DNA from: Candidatus Thermochlorobacteriaceae bacterium
Lineage (GTDB): Bacteria > Bacteroidota > Chlorobiia > Chlorobiales > Thermochlorobacteraceae
DNA length: 64,000 bases
Reading direction: 5' to 3'
NCBI GenBank assembly: GCA_029263855.1
Contig: JAJUFC010000004.1
Coordinates: forward strand, 1 to 64,000
The first letter of the stretch is position 1, and every line of letters starts with the position of its first letter. Positions 17,603-27,603 of this stretch are shown here, one piece after another. The translations under genes were made by a program, and so were the position numbers. The notes below the pieces were generated by a model, which had not been told where the DNA came from, searched no databases, and worked only from the letters and a program-made list of their open reading frames with translations.

Positions 17603-18595
17603 ATGAAAGCGGCAATTACAGCCACAGCCAAATACCTTCCACCCGACAGGTTCACGAACTTCGAGTTCAAGAACTTAGACACGAACGACGAGTGGATTCG
17701 CACCCGCACCGGCATCGTTGAACGTCGCTTCCTTAAAGATCCCACCAAAGCCACAGCCTACATGTGTTCAGAAGTCGCCCGTCAGATTTTAGACAAGCGC
17801 GGCATTTCGGCAGAAGAAATTGACTGCATCGTCGTTGGAACGATTACGCCCGATATGTTTTTTCCTTCAACGGCATGCTTGGTTCAGGATTTAATCGGAG
17901 CGAAAAACGCATGGGGCTTCGACCTTTCCGCCGCATGTTCAGGGTTTTTATATGCGCTTGTTACGGGCGCGCAGTTCATTGAATCGGGGGCGCACAAAAA
18001 AGTGCTGGTGCTTGGCGGCGACAAAATGTCCGCAATTATGGATATGCAAGACCGCAATACCGCCATTCTCTTCGGAGACGGCGCAGGCGGCGTGCTCCTT
18101 GAACCCGCCAAAGAAGGTTACGGATTGCGAGACTTTCGCCTTTACAGCGACGGCACAAACGGGAAAAACCATCTCTATATGAAAGCAGGCGGAAGTCTTA
18201 TGCCCGCTTCGCACGAAACCGTTGATAAACGCTTGCACTACATCTATCAAGATGGCAAAACCGTCTTCAAATCCGCTGTTGTTGGCATGGCAGAAGTCGC
18301 CGCAGAAATCATGACGCGCAACAATCTCACCGCCAACGACGTTGTCTACCTTGTGCCGCACCAAGCCAATTTGCGCATTATCAGTGCGACTGCCGAGCGC
18401 ATGGGCATTGGTATGGAAAAGGTTGCAATTAACATTGATAAGTATGGCAATACAACCGCTGGCACCGTGCCGATTTGCTTGGCTGAACTCGATGAGGACG
18501 GAAAATTAAACGACGGCGACAATATCGTGATTGCAACTTACGGCGCAGGCTACACTTGGGGCGGCGCACTTGTGAAATGGCAGAAAGGTCTCTAA
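17603..18595 (+). CDS. fabH: Beta-ketoacyl-ACP synthase III
   Basis: The 330-residue condensing enzyme starts fatty acid chains by joining acetyl-CoA to malonyl-ACP. Catalytic Cys is C112 in [11 protein letters not shown], the same number as in E. coli FabH. His is in [10 protein letters not shown], and the Asn in [11 protein letters not shown] completes the triad. The ATG at 17603 is preferred to a TTG two codons earlier. The last five codons including the stop are part of a perfect 15-base tandem duplication. Confidence 0.96.
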   Translation: MKAAITATAKYLPPDRFTNFEFKNLDTNDEWIRTRTGIVERRFLKDPTKATAYMCSEVARQILDKRGISAEEIDCIVVGTITPDMFFPSTACLVQDLIGAKNAWGFDLSAACSGFLYALVTGAQFIESGAHKKVLVLGGDKMSAIMDMQDRNTAILFGDGAGGVLLEPAKEGYGLRDFRLYSDGTNGKNHLYMKAGGSLMPASHETVDKRLHYIYQDGKTVFKSAVVGMAEVAAEIMTRNNLTANDVVYLVPHQANLRIISATAERMGIGMEKVAINIDKYGNTTAGTVPICLAELDEDGKLNDGDNIVIATYGAGYTWGGALVKWQKGL

Positions 18596-18610
18596 CAGAA
18601 AGGTCTCTAA
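18581..18610 (+). repeat. Perfect 15-bp tandem duplication across the fabH stop codon
   Basis: CAGAAAGGTCTCTAA occurs twice back to back (18581-18595, 18596-18610). The first copy holds the last codons and stop of fabH. The second is silent because it lies after the stop. Confidence 0.9.
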
Positions 18611-18718
18611 AAATCACCGAAGAGATAGTTCGTTCAGAGACCCCCACAGATTTTGTTCTTTTGATGAGAGAAGGAAACCGAGCGATGATGAGGATATTCA
18701 ACGATGACCAGAAACCGA

Positions 18719-18781
18719 GTTAAGTAACGCATTGATGCAGAAAAATTAACGATGCAACAGTGCCTTTACATTTTACTTAAC
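18719..18781. repeat. Distant 9-bp inverted repeat in the fabH-fabD gap
   Basis: GTTAAGTAA at 18719-18727 and TTACTTAAC at 18773-18781 are exact reverse complements 45 bases apart. The gap of 251 bases between fabH and fabD is unusual for this cluster. It holds no gene I can support and no clear promoter. Confidence 0.35.
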
Positions 18782-18846
18782 AGAGTTTCGCCGCAGTGAG
18801 AGCCGAAGAATTTTAATTCATCAAATAATTAAAATTACGCAAACTC

Positions 18847-19770
18847 ATGAAAGCACTTGTTTTTCCTGGGCAAGGCTCGCAGTATCGTGGTATGGCAAAA
18901 GACCTTTACGAGCAATTCGCCGAAGTGCGAGAACTTGCCGACGCCGCCAACTCGATTCTCGGCTACAACTTGACCGAAATTATGTTTGACGGCGACGACG
19001 AAACGCTCAAACAAACGCGCTTCACTCAGCCCGCGATTTTTCTGCACAGCGTGCTCGCCTCAAAATTCATTGACCGCGCCGACATCATGATGACCGCCGG
19101 ACATAGCCTCGGCGAATACACCGCCGCCTATTTCGCAGGCGCAATAACCTTCGAAGACGCGCTCTACATTGTGCAAAAGCGTGGCGATTTAATGCAAAAA
19201 GCGGGCGAAGAAATTTCAGGCACAATGGCGGCAATCATTGGCTTGCCTGATGAACGCTTGGAACTCGTTTTAGCCGAAGCCCGTCCCTACGGCATTATTC
19301 AAGCGGCGAACTATAACTCTCCTGGGCAAATCGTGCTATCGGGTGCAGTGCCCGCTGTCAAACAAGCCGTTTCGCTTGCCAAAACACACGGCGCAAAAAT
19401 CGCAAAAGAACTTACGGTTTCAGGCGCATTTCACTCGCCGCTCATGAAGCCTGCCGAAGAGGAACTCGCCAAGGCACTGAACGATGTCGCAATTCAGAAC
19501 GCGGAAATCCCGATTTGCATGAATGTCAATGCTGAACCCACACGCAACGCCGATGCCATTCGAGAAAATCTGCTTCTTCAACTCACAAGCCCAGTGCTTT
19601 GGACGCAATCCGTTCAAGCGATGATTCAAAGTGGCATTCGTGAGTTCGTCGAAGTCGGTCCGCAAAAAGTGCTTCAAGGCTTAATCAAGCGCATTGATTC
19701 CAGCGTCATGATTTCGGGCGTAGAAAAAGCCGAAGACGTGCTGAAAATTCAAACCGAAGTCAGACTTTAA
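18847..19770 (+). CDS. fabD: Malonyl-CoA:ACP transacylase
   Basis: The 307-residue enzyme loads malonate from CoA onto acyl carrier protein. The nucleophile is S87 in GHSLGEY. The N-terminal GQGSQYRGM and the later [13 protein letters not shown] (catalytic His) are intact. Its stop overlaps the fabG start as TAATG, so the two are translationally coupled. Confidence 0.96.
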   Translation: MKALVFPGQGSQYRGMAKDLYEQFAEVRELADAANSILGYNLTEIMFDGDDETLKQTRFTQPAIFLHSVLASKFIDRADIMMTAGHSLGEYTAAYFAGAITFEDALYIVQKRGDLMQKAGEEISGTMAAIIGLPDERLELVLAEARPYGIIQAANYNSPGQIVLSGAVPAVKQAVSLAKTHGAKIAKELTVSGAFHSPLMKPAEEELAKALNDVAIQNAEIPICMNVNAEPTRNADAIRENLLLQLTSPVLWTQSVQAMIQSGIREFVEVGPQKVLQGLIKRIDSSVMISGVEKAEDVLKIQTEVRL

Positions 19771-20519
19771 TGCAACTTTCACTCAGCGGAAAAAACGCAT
19801 TGGTTACAGGCGCGTCGCGAGGCATCGGGCGCGCCATTGCCAAACGCCTCGCCGAAGCGGGCGCAAACATTGCCTTCACCTACAAAGCGTCTGAAGAAAA
19901 AGCTCAAGCATTGCAACAAGAACTCATCTCGCTCGGCGTCAAAGCCCTTGCGCTCAAATCTGACGCTGTAAATTTTGCCGAAGCACAAACCGTTGTTGAT
20001 AAAACACTTTCAGAGCTTGGGAGTGTCCATATTCTTGTAAACAATGCCGGCATTACACGCGATACGCTTCTGATGCGCATGAGCGAAGCACAGTGGGACG
20101 AAGTAATTGCCAATAACCTCAAAAGCGCGTTCAATTACACCAAAGCCGCAACGCGCCCGATGATGCAACAGCGCGAGGGACGCATTATTAACATCACTTC
20201 TATCATTGGGCTTGTGGGCAATGCTGGTCAAGCCAACTATGCCGCTTCAAAAGCGGGTCTAATCGGCTTTACAAAATCGATTGCAAAAGAATTGGCTTCG
20301 CGTAACATTCTCGCCAATGCGGTCGCGCCCGGATGGATTGACACTGAAATGACCGACGCACTCACCGACGACCTCAAAAAGCAAATGGAAGCGGCAATTC
20401 CGCTTAAACGCTCGGGCACTGCCGAAGAAGTCGCTGATGCAGTCTTGTTCCTAGCAAGTCCGCTTGCAAGTTACATTACGGGCGAGTGCCTTCGTGTAGA
20501 TGGCGGAATGGCAATGTAA
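19770..20519 (+). CDS. fabG: 3-oxoacyl-ACP reductase
   Basis: The 249-residue short-chain dehydrogenase reduces 3-ketoacyl-ACP with NADPH. The cofactor motif [12 protein letters not shown] is at 13-24, NNAG is in the middle, and the catalytic pair is Y157/K161 in YAASKAG. The C-terminus [14 protein letters not shown] is typical. It overlaps the end of fabD by one base and precedes acpP. Confidence 0.96.
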   Translation: MQLSLSGKNALVTGASRGIGRAIAKRLAEAGANIAFTYKASEEKAQALQQELISLGVKALALKSDAVNFAEAQTVVDKTLSELGSVHILVNNAGITRDTLLMRMSEAQWDEVIANNLKSAFNYTKAATRPMMQQREGRIINITSIIGLVGNAGQANYAASKAGLIGFTKSIAKELASRNILANAVAPGWIDTEMTDALTDDLKKQMEAAIPLKRSGTAEEVADAVLFLASPLASYITGECLRVDGGMAM

Positions 20520-20634
20520 CGCAAGTTTCTCAACGGATTTTCTGTATATTCACGAAATTTTTTTAACCTGTAAGTTTTTTCTAACAGCAACTTACCTAAA
20601 TAACCTTTTACTTAAACAATTTTTGGAGGAAACA

Positions 20635-20877
20635 ATGACCGTCGACGAAGTGAGAACAAAAGTCTACGACATTATCGTCAGCAAAATGGGAGTCGCCAAA
20701 GACCAAATCAAAGACGAATCAAAATTCACCGACGATCTGGGCGCAGACTCACTGGATACCGTCGAGCTCGTGATGGAGTTTGAAAACCAATTTCAAATTC
20801 AAATTCCTGATGAAGATGCTGAAAAAATTTCCACTGTGCATAGCGCAATAGAATATATCGTGGAAAAGAAAAAGTAA
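20635..20877 (+). CDS. acpP: Acyl carrier protein
   Basis: The 80-residue acidic four-helix protein carries the growing acyl chain on a phosphopantetheine. The attachment site is S39 in [12 protein letters not shown]. The start at 20635 has a strong ribosome site, GGAGGA, 4 bases upstream. Longer in-frame extensions run into the fabG end and are not ACP-like. A terminator follows. Confidence 0.97.
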   Translation: MTVDEVRTKVYDIIVSKMGVAKDQIKDESKFTDDLGADSLDTVELVMEFENQFQIQIPDEDAEKISTVHSAIEYIVEKKK

Positions 20878-20902
20878 TTTATCTTGGAATGTCATTTAGA
20901 AG

Positions 20903-20948
20903 CCCAATTTTGACGTAACACTGTGCGCAAAGTTGGGTTTTTCTTTTT
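20903..20948 (+). terminator. Rho-independent terminator after acpP
   Basis: CCCAATTTTG pairs with CAAAGTTGGG (one G-U pair) over an 18-base loop and is followed by TTTTTCTTTTT. It lies 25 bases after the acpP stop and divides the fab cluster before fabF; partial read-through may still feed fabF. Confidence 0.8.
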
Positions 20949-20988
20949 GAACTTTGAACCCTCTCCCTGACACAAGCGTCGGGCGAAA

Positions 20989-22242
20989 ATGAATCAAACT
21001 ATGCGAGAAAAGAAAAGAATTGTGATTAGCGGTATGGGCGCAGTAACGCCGATTGGTATTGGCAACGACACCTATTGGAACGGTTTGTCAAAAGGCGAAA
21101 GCGGCGCAGGACCGATTACGCTCTTCAACACAACAGGCTATGAAACCAAATTCGCGTGCGAGGTCAAAGATTTTGATGCGGCGCAGTTTATGGAAAAGAA
21201 GGCGTCGCTTAGAATGGACCGATTTTGTCAGTTCGGTGTAGTTGCTGGCGAAATGGCACTCAAAGATTCAAAGATTACGAAAGAAAATACAGACTTGCGG
21301 CGTGTGGGTGTCGTGTTCGGGTCGGGCATTGGGGGAATGAGCACTTACGATACGCAGTTCCGAACTCTTATTGAGAAAAGCCCCGACCGAATTAGCCCGT
21401 TCTTTATTCCAATGATGATTGCCAACATGGCGGCAGGATTTCTCTCAATTCGCAACGGACTGCAGGGCGCAAACTATTCAACGGTTTCCGCTTGTGCCAC
21501 TTCTCTGCATGCAATTATCGATGCGTATATGATTTTGCAGTTAGGCTATGCCGACGCGATGATTTGCGGAGGCTCCGAAGCCTCAATTACGCCAATGGGC
21601 ATTGCGGGCTTCAACGCCATGAAAGCTATGTCGACGCGCAACGATTCACCCAAAACGGCTTCACGCCCTTACGACAAAGACCGCGACGGCTTCGTGATGG
21701 GCGAAGGGGCGGGCGCATTCGTCATTGAACCGCTTGAACACGCCGAAAAACGCGGCGCGAAAATTTATGCCGAAATCGCCGGAGTTGGCATGAGTGCCGA
21801 TGCGTATCACATGAGCGCGCCGCACCCCGAAGGCGACGCTGTTGTTGCCTCCATGCAAATGGCGATGAATGAAGCCGGCATTTCGCCAAATCAAATTCAA
21901 TACATCAATGCGCACGGCACATCGACACCGCTCGGCGACCTTGCCGAACTGAAAGCCATCAAGAAATGCTTCGGCGATGCGATTCACGCCATTAACATCA
22001 GCGCAACGAAATCCATGACAGGGCATTTACTCGGTGCCGCTGGCGTGATTGAATCCATCGCTTGCGTCCTCGCGATTCAGCACCAAACTGTGCCTCCCAC
22101 GATTAATATTGAAACGCTTGACCCCGAAGTTGATGTGAATGTAACACCCAACCAGGCTGTTCAACGCAAGATTGAGTATGTGCTTAACAACGGATTCGGT
22201 TTTGGTGGGCACAATGCAACGATTATTTTTAAGAAAATTTGA
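20989..22242 (+). CDS. fabF: Beta-ketoacyl-ACP synthase II
   Basis: The 417-residue elongating condensing enzyme has its active-site Cys 169 in [11 protein letters not shown] and the two histidines in [11 protein letters not shown] and [14 protein letters not shown]. The C-terminal [11 protein letters not shown] is also conserved. An ATG four codons later (21001) would give a more usual N-terminus and cannot be excluded. It elongates acyl-ACP with malonyl-ACP. It follows acpP, from which it is separated by a terminator. Confidence 0.95.
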   Translation: MNQTMREKKRIVISGMGAVTPIGIGNDTYWNGLSKGESGAGPITLFNTTGYETKFACEVKDFDAAQFMEKKASLRMDRFCQFGVVAGEMALKDSKITKENTDLRRVGVVFGSGIGGMSTYDTQFRTLIEKSPDRISPFFIPMMIANMAAGFLSIRNGLQGANYSTVSACATSLHAIIDAYMILQLGYADAMICGGSEASITPMGIAGFNAMKAMSTRNDSPKTASRPYDKDRDGFVMGEGAGAFVIEPLEHAEKRGAKIYAEIAGVGMSADAYHMSAPHPEGDAVVASMQMAMNEAGISPNQIQYINAHGTSTPLGDLAELKAIKKCFGDAIHAINISATKSMTGHLLGAAGVIESIACVLAIQHQTVPPTINIETLDPEVDVNVTPNQAVQRKIEYVLNNGFGFGGHNATIIFKKI

Positions 22243-22320
22243 CGACCATTCGTGCGATGCAATCCGTCCGTCGCACGATTTTTTCAATATTTCCCGCGAT
22301 GAAGTGATGAAGCAACCGCT

Positions 22321-23169
22321 ATGATTGAGTTTCTGAGTAATTTTTCGCGCCGCCTCCAAAGCCTGTTCAAACCGCCTGAACCGCGATATGCTTCCCCACT
22401 TCTTTCAAAAGCCGTTAAACAAACCCTCGAAGACATCATCGCCTCTCCGATTCATAACGAAGCCCTTTTTGCAATCGCCCTCACACACCGCTCGGCGATT
22501 GATTTTTTGGACAAAGAAAAATTCGTTTCAAACGAGCGTCTGGAATTTTTGGGCGACGCTGTATTGGATTTGGTTATCGCCGAACACGTCTATAAGCTCT
22601 ATCCCGATTTCAATGAGGGCGCATTAACGAAACTCCGCTCACAGCTCGTCAATGCCAAAACATTAGCTCACTTTGCTAAACAGTTCAACTTAGGAAAAGT
22701 GCTCATCGTAAGCGAATCAGCAGAGCAAAACGGCGTAAGAGAGAGCGAAACCGCGCTTGCCGATGCCTTCGAGGCACTCATCGGTGCCGTTTATCTCGAC
22801 AGCGGCTACGACAAAGCCCGCACTTTTTTAGAAACAACGATGCTTCAACAAACCAACTTCGCCGCCTTGATTAACTCTGACCAAAATTTCAAGAGTGCCC
22901 TGCTCGAATACGCACAAGGCGAGCGACTTATGCTTCCGTATTACTTTGTGATTTCCGAAGAAGGTCCGCCCCACAAGAAAGTTTTTACCGTTGGCGTTCG
23001 GCTGGGCGACGAAGTTCTCGGCGAAGGCACGGGCAAAAGCAAGAAAACCGCAGAGCAACTCGCCGCCAAAGAAGCCTTCACAAAACTTATGGCGCGCCGA
23101 AACCCTAAATCCGAAAAATCCAACCGACCTGTTGAATCGAAATCAACAGAAGGAAACGCCGCATTCTAA
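22321..23169 (+). CDS. rnc: Ribonuclease III
   Basis: The 282-residue endonuclease cuts double-stranded RNA, including rRNA precursors. The catalytic signature NERLEFLGDAVLDLVI lies near residue 70. The second acidic site is in ALADAFEALIGAVYLDSG. The C-terminal double-stranded-RNA-binding domain covers about residues 180-255 (KSALLEYAQGERLMLPYY ... GKSKKTAEQLAAKEAF). It carries about 35 extra N-terminal residues and a short Ser/Lys-rich tail. Its position after acpP-fabF is a common gene order. Confidence 0.95.
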   Translation: MIEFLSNFSRRLQSLFKPPEPRYASPLLSKAVKQTLEDIIASPIHNEALFAIALTHRSAIDFLDKEKFVSNERLEFLGDAVLDLVIAEHVYKLYPDFNEGALTKLRSQLVNAKTLAHFAKQFNLGKVLIVSESAEQNGVRESETALADAFEALIGAVYLDSGYDKARTFLETTMLQQTNFAALINSDQNFKSALLEYAQGERLMLPYYFVISEEGPPHKKVFTVGVRLGDEVLGEGTGKSKKTAEQLAAKEAFTKLMARRNPKSEKSNRPVESKSTEGNAAF

Positions 23170-23251
23170 ACTCGCACCTGCAAACTTTATTCGCATCAAC
23201 TTATCGCTCGATTGGTGTAGATGTTCCTACTCAAAGTCGCTAAGTGTTATG

Positions 23252-23276
23252 CGCAACTCTTGCGTGTTGTTTTCTT
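23252..23276 (+). terminator. Weak terminator-like hairpin after rnc
   Basis: CGCAA, loop CTC, TTGCG is followed by TGTTGTTTTCTT. The stem is only 5 bp, so this is tentative. The rest of the 136-base gap between convergent rnc and the minus-strand gene shows nothing else. Confidence 0.3.
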
Positions 23277-23305
23277 GAAAGGAGCGCTTGTGCTTGTGCC
23301 GTCAA

Positions 23306-23857
23306 TTAAGGTTGGAGGAGACACTCGCCAACAGCGATGAGTTTTTCCGCTCCGTCTTTTGTGAGCGACTTGCTTGCCCATACTTCAAGGCGTAAGTGCA
23401 CAGGTTCAGGTGGTAGGGTATCGTATCCTTCTTGAAGTGCGTCAGGCAGTTGAATCATCCACGACGACCATTCGGGCAACGGTAGGTAATCGCTTGTCAG
23501 TTCTTTTTCGTAGTGCAGTTTGCCTTCTACAATCATTCGGTAAATAATGCGCTTTGGCATGCCGTCAGGCAAAGCGCCGAGATGTTTCGGCAAAAAAAAA
23601 CGCGCCCAAACGCTTTGATAGCGACGAAACTCGATTCCCAAAATAGGCTCAATTTCTTTAACCGTGCCGAGACGCGGGATTTCTGTGGTTGCGAACACAA
23701 TCGCACCGATTCCTTCGGGCGCGGCGTGCCGCTTGACACGCTCTATTTCGCCGATTTTTTTGAAAAGTCGTTGATGAAACTCGCCCTGCGGCTGCGGTTG
23801 CGCAAACAATGAATTAGCCACAAGCAAGATGGCTATCAGCAGTAAAAGTTGGTTCAT
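23306..23857 (-). CDS. Secreted protein of unknown function, 183 residues
   Basis: The N-terminus MNQLLLLIAILLVANSLFAQ is a signal peptide. The mature domain is about 160 residues with beta-rich segments and several tryptophans (YQSVWARFFLPKHLG, LPEWSSWMIQLPDAL, HLRLEVWASKSL). I do not recognise a family. It lies 63 bases downstream of aroC on the same strand and may be read from the aroC transcript, although its function looks unrelated. Confidence 0.7.
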   Translation of the reverse strand: MNQLLLLIAILLVANSLFAQPQPQGEFHQRLFKKIGEIERVKRHAAPEGIGAIVFATTEIPRLGTVKEIEPILGIEFRRYQSVWARFFLPKHLGALPDGMPKRIIYRMIVEGKLHYEKELTSDYLPLPEWSSWMIQLPDALQEGYDTLPPEPVHLRLEVWASKSLTKDGAEKLIAVGECLLQP

Positions 23858-23920
23858 TCAATCGCTGGCTTTTTTCTTTTTAGGTGAGCACGAATATACA
23901 GCGAAACCCAATGCTTACAA

Positions 23921-25111
23921 TTACTTCTCGAAGACCTTGGCTAATTGCGCACGGTATTGATGCACTCGTTCCTCAATTTCCTCTAAACTATCGCCACCAA
24001 ATTTTTCAAGGATTGCGTTCATCAACACTGGAGCAATAACGGCTTCAGCAATCACGCCGCAAGCGGGCGCGGCGCAGGCATCAGAGCGTTCAATCAAGGA
24101 GAGTTCTTCTTCCATTGACTCCAAATTCACAGAACGAAGCGGGTTCATCAAGGTTGAAATAGGTTTCATGGCGACGCGCAAGTGAATCGGCTCACCGTTG
24201 GTCATGCCACCTTCAATGCCACCTGCACGATTGGTTTTGCGATACGGCTTGCCGTGCGCATCTACAAAAATTTCATCGTGAACTTCAGAGCCGAAACTCA
24301 CTGCATTGAGGAACGCCGTGCCAATTTCAACGCCCTTAACGGCTTGAATGGAAATAATCGCGGCGGCAAGTTGCGCGTCGAGCTTGCGGTCGTGCTGTGT
24401 GTAAGAGCCAAGTCCAATCGGCAAGCCTGTAACAAAGATTTCGATAATTCCGCCGAGTGTATCGCCACGCTGTTTGGCGTCATCAATAAGAGCAATCGCT
24501 TTTTCTTCGGTGGCTTTGTCAAGCATGCGCACAGGCGAAGTGTCAGCGCGTTGCATTAGGGCTTCTGCACCTTCCGAGAGCAGTTCAAGCGCAAGTGAGG
24601 GGTCAGGTTCAATCGCGCTTCCAATCGCAGAGAGATACGAGCCGATTTCAATTCCGAGCTCTTTCAAGAACTGACGCGCCACAGAGCAAGCCGCCACACG
24701 CGCCGCCGTCTCACGCGCCGACGAGCGTTCAATGACAGGGCGAATATCATCGAAGCCGTATTTCAATCGTCCTGCAAAATCGGCATGTCCTGGGCGCGGC
24801 ACGTGCAATTTCTTGACCGTGTCGGAATTATCCTCAAATTGGCTCATCTTTTCCGTCCAATTCTTCCAATCGCGATTTTCAATCAAGAGCGTAATCGGCG
24901 CGCCGATGGTTTTGCCAAAACGCACTCCGTTTAGAATATCGACCGTGTCGGTCTCGATTTTCATTCGATGACCGCGTCCGTAGCCTTGTTGGCGTCGTGC
25001 CAAGTGACGATTGATACTATCGGGCGAGAGCGGAACGCCTGCAGGCATTCCATCGACAATAGCAGAAAGCGCACGCCCATGCGACTCTCCTGCTGTGAAA
25101 TATCTAAACAT
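23921..25111 (-). CDS. aroC: Chorismate synthase
   Basis: The 396-residue enzyme performs the last step of the shikimate pathway: trans-elimination of phosphate from EPSP to give chorismate, with reduced FMN. Signatures are GESHGRALSAIVDGMPAGV at the N-terminus, YGRGHRMKIETD, the central SSARETAARVAACSVARQFL, and the late RAGGIEGGMTNGEPI. It is divergent from moaA. A TAAATTTG on the minus strand at 25170-25163 could be its -7 element. Confidence 0.96.
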   Translation of the reverse strand: MFRYFTAGESHGRALSAIVDGMPAGVPLSPDSINRHLARRQQGYGRGHRMKIETDTVDILNGVRFGKTIGAPITLLIENRDWKNWTEKMSQFEDNSDTVKKLHVPRPGHADFAGRLKYGFDDIRPVIERSSARETAARVAACSVARQFLKELGIEIGSYLSAIGSAIEPDPSLALELLSEGAEALMQRADTSPVRMLDKATEEKAIALIDDAKQRGDTLGGIIEIFVTGLPIGLGSYTQHDRKLDAQLAAAIISIQAVKGVEIGTAFLNAVSFGSEVHDEIFVDAHGKPYRKTNRAGGIEGGMTNGEPIHLRVAMKPISTLMNPLRSVNLESMEEELSLIERSDACAAPACGVIAEAVIAPVLMNAILEKFGGDSLEEIEERVHQYRAQLAKVFEK

Positions 25112-25162
25112 CGTTGGTTTGTTTCATTGAACTTACAAGGAAGTGAGAATCGTGCGAAATTG

Positions 25163-25170
25163 CAAATTTA
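25163..25170 (-). promoter_or_regulatory. Candidate -7 element for aroC
   Basis: TAAATTTG on the minus strand matches TAnnTTTG, 52 bases before the aroC start. No clear TTG lies at the expected upstream distance, so support is partial. Confidence 0.35.
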
Positions 25171-25259
25171 CGCTCAACTGTCTCGCACGCTTTCTTGAAC
25201 GAATTGAGGCAACATTAGAGTTTGTTTTGTTTCTATCAACATTAACCGTTCAAATTCTA

Positions 25260-26243
25260 ATGCTCTATGACAACCACGGGCGACCGATTACTTACCTTCG
25301 CCTCTCCGTTACCGACCGATGCAACTTGCGCTGTGTTTATTGCATGCCCGCGCACGGCATAGATGTAATTCCCAAAGATGAAATTCTCTCGTTTGAAGAA
25401 ATGGAGCGATTGCTTCACCTTGTTTGCCCGATGGGCATTACAAAAGTGCGCATTACCGGCGGCGAGCCGTTTGTCCGACGCGACCTCATCAAATTCCTCT
25501 GGCGGATTCATCACCTTCCAAAAGAATTACATATCACTACCAACGGCTTGTGGTCGGCACAATATGTTCCCGAGCTGAAAGCGATGGGCGTTAAAGGCGT
25601 TAATTTAAGCCTCGACACTTTAGACCGTGAGCGATTCCAACGCATCACGCGGCGCGACGAACTGCATAAAGTAATGGAAACTTTCTACGCGCTCCTGAAC
25701 GCTGAAATTCCTATCAAACTCAATGCAGTAGTGATGAAGAGCATGAACGATATTGATATTGTGCCGCTTGCTGAACTCACCAAAGATTACACCATTGATG
25801 TTCGCTTCATTGAAGAAATGCCCTTCAACGGCGAAGGCGCAAGCGAGCCGGTCTTGATTTGGGATTACCAAAAAATTCTCTCCGTTCTCAAATCTCACTA
25901 TCCCGACTTGCACAAATTAGACGACGCGCCACACAGCACATCGTTGGAATACAAAATTCCGGGCTACAAAGGCACAGTCGGCGTGATTGCCGCATTTTCG
26001 CGCACTTTTTGCGGCACATGCAATCGCATTCGCGTAACAGCAAGCGGTATGCTCAAAACTTGCCTTTACGACGACGGCGTGCTGAATATCAAAACCTTAA
26101 TGCGGAGCGGCGCAAGCGACGACGATTTGCGAACTACCTTGCTCGAAGCGTTCAACAACCGTCCAAAAAACGGCTTCGAAGCCGAAGCACGACGAAAGAG
26201 CCTCGCACCTGTTTCGGAATCGATGTCAACGATTGGCGGATAA
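25260..26243 (+). CDS. moaA: GTP 3',8-cyclase, molybdenum cofactor biosynthesis
   Basis: The 327-residue radical SAM enzyme starts molybdopterin synthesis from GTP. The first cluster is CNLRCVYC (C21, C25, C28), followed by VRITGGEPFVRRDL. The second cluster is in CGTCNRIRVTASGMLKTC, and the protein ends in the conserved GG. The ATG at 25260 places the cluster at its normal position; the in-frame extension to 25143 has no family similarity. No other moa or mob gene is in the window. Confidence 0.94.
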   Translation: MLYDNHGRPITYLRLSVTDRCNLRCVYCMPAHGIDVIPKDEILSFEEMERLLHLVCPMGITKVRITGGEPFVRRDLIKFLWRIHHLPKELHITTNGLWSAQYVPELKAMGVKGVNLSLDTLDRERFQRITRRDELHKVMETFYALLNAEIPIKLNAVVMKSMNDIDIVPLAELTKDYTIDVRFIEEMPFNGEGASEPVLIWDYQKILSVLKSHYPDLHKLDDAPHSTSLEYKIPGYKGTVGVIAAFSRTFCGTCNRIRVTASGMLKTCLYDDGVLNIKTLMRSGASDDDLRTTLLEAFNNRPKNGFEAEARRKSLAPVSESMSTIGG

Positions 26244-26246
26244 GCG

Positions 26247-27587
26247 TTATTGAGCCAATACCCGTTCAGCCGTTTCTTCGGCTTGCGCAATCGTGTCGGG
26301 GACGGAAATGCCGCCGCGCCAATTCCCAACGAATGCAAGCGTTTTTTCGCGCGCTTCCAATGCATCGACCTTCGCCAAAATTTCAGAGTGTCCAACTCGA
26401 TACTGAGGAATGGCGCGTTCCCACTTGGCGACGCTTTCAACCACAGGTCGCGCCTTGATGTTCAAAATCGATTGCAGTTCTGCGGTTGCGACTTCAATCA
26501 ACGTGCCGTCGCTATACTTCACGAGTTCTGGCTTGCGCGAGCCGCCAAGAAACACCGTGAATGCTACGGTTTGATAGCGCGAAGGAAAAATCGTGCTGTT
26601 ATAGACCGCGCCTAAAATCTGCCGTTCTTCTTTTTCAGGCACAAGAAAGCCGAAACCTTCGGGCTGTGGAACTTCTTCTTTTGTAAATCCCAAAAAGACC
26701 TGCGCAACGGGCGAGTAGGGAATTTTTGATAAGGCTTCCGAAACTTGCTTATCCAAGCCTTGAATCAAATTTGCAGTTACATCGGCGGGCGTTGCAAAAA
26801 CAAGATGCGTTGCCATGAGCGATTTCATTTCGTTCTGTTGCACATAAAAGACGCGCCACTGTGCGCTCTCGCGTTGAATGTCTTGCACCTCTGCGCCGCG
26901 TTCAATGAATGCGCCGAGCGTTGCTGAAAGTTTTTGAATAACGGTATAGAAACCGCCCGCAAAGGAAAACATTTTTCCTGAATAAGGTTTCGGATTTTGC
27001 TTTGCCTCTTTGGCGCGTGCGATTGCGCCCTTCATTACACTTCCATACTTTGCTTCTAACTCGCTCATCACTTTGAATGCGGCGTGTGCGGAAAGGTCTT
27101 CGGGCTTTGCGGCGTAAGTGCCAATCAAAAAGGGATTGATGGCATAATCCAAAATTTCTTTTCCGAATCGGCGCGTTACAAATTCGGCGATGGTTTCTTC
27201 GCGCGAGGCTTTGGCGATGAACGGCTCACGAAGCAAGCGCAGTTTTGCGCCCAGCGAAAAAAGTGGGGTTGTAAGAAAAGCAGGCGGAGAAGTCGGCAGG
27301 GCGACGAGTTTGCCGTTCTTCATTATCCAGCGTGCGTTGGCTTGTGGCGATGCGCCGAGCATTTCGCTACGCAACCCTAATTCGTCAATGAGTTTGTGAA
27401 CGGCTTCATTCGATTCCAGCACCGTGTTTGCGCCGACATCAAAGGGCTCGCCGCCGACCTTTCGTGCGCCGATTTTTCCGCCGACGGCTTTTGACGCCTC
27501 GAGCACTTGAACCTCAATGCCACGTTGCTTCAAGCGATAAGCGACGGTCAAGCCTGCAAGCCCTCCGCCAATTACGATTACATTCAT
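26247..27587 (-). CDS. hemY: Protoporphyrinogen oxidase (oxygen-dependent type)
   Basis: The 446-residue FAD enzyme oxidises protoporphyrinogen IX to protoporphyrin IX, next to last in heme synthesis. It starts with the dinucleotide fold GGGLAGLTVAYRL (residues 7-19), has FDVGANTVLES near residue 52, and closes with the second FAD motif FVGNWRGGISVPDTI, typical of HemY-type PPOX. It follows rodA by 16 bases on the same strand. Presence of this form suggests the organism meets oxygen. Confidence 0.92.
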   Translation of the reverse strand: MNVIVIGGGLAGLTVAYRLKQRGIEVQVLEASKAVGGKIGARKVGGEPFDVGANTVLESNEAVHKLIDELGLRSEMLGASPQANARWIMKNGKLVALPTSPPAFLTTPLFSLGAKLRLLREPFIAKASREETIAEFVTRRFGKEILDYAINPFLIGTYAAKPEDLSAHAAFKVMSELEAKYGSVMKGAIARAKEAKQNPKPYSGKMFSFAGGFYTVIQKLSATLGAFIERGAEVQDIQRESAQWRVFYVQQNEMKSLMATHLVFATPADVTANLIQGLDKQVSEALSKIPYSPVAQVFLGFTKEEVPQPEGFGFLVPEKEERQILGAVYNSTIFPSRYQTVAFTVFLGGSRKPELVKYSDGTLIEVATAELQSILNIKARPVVESVAKWERAIPQYRVGHSEILAKVDALEAREKTLAFVGNWRGGISVPDTIAQAEETAERVLAQ

Positions 27588-27603
27588 TGAATTGGGTGAT
27601 GAA

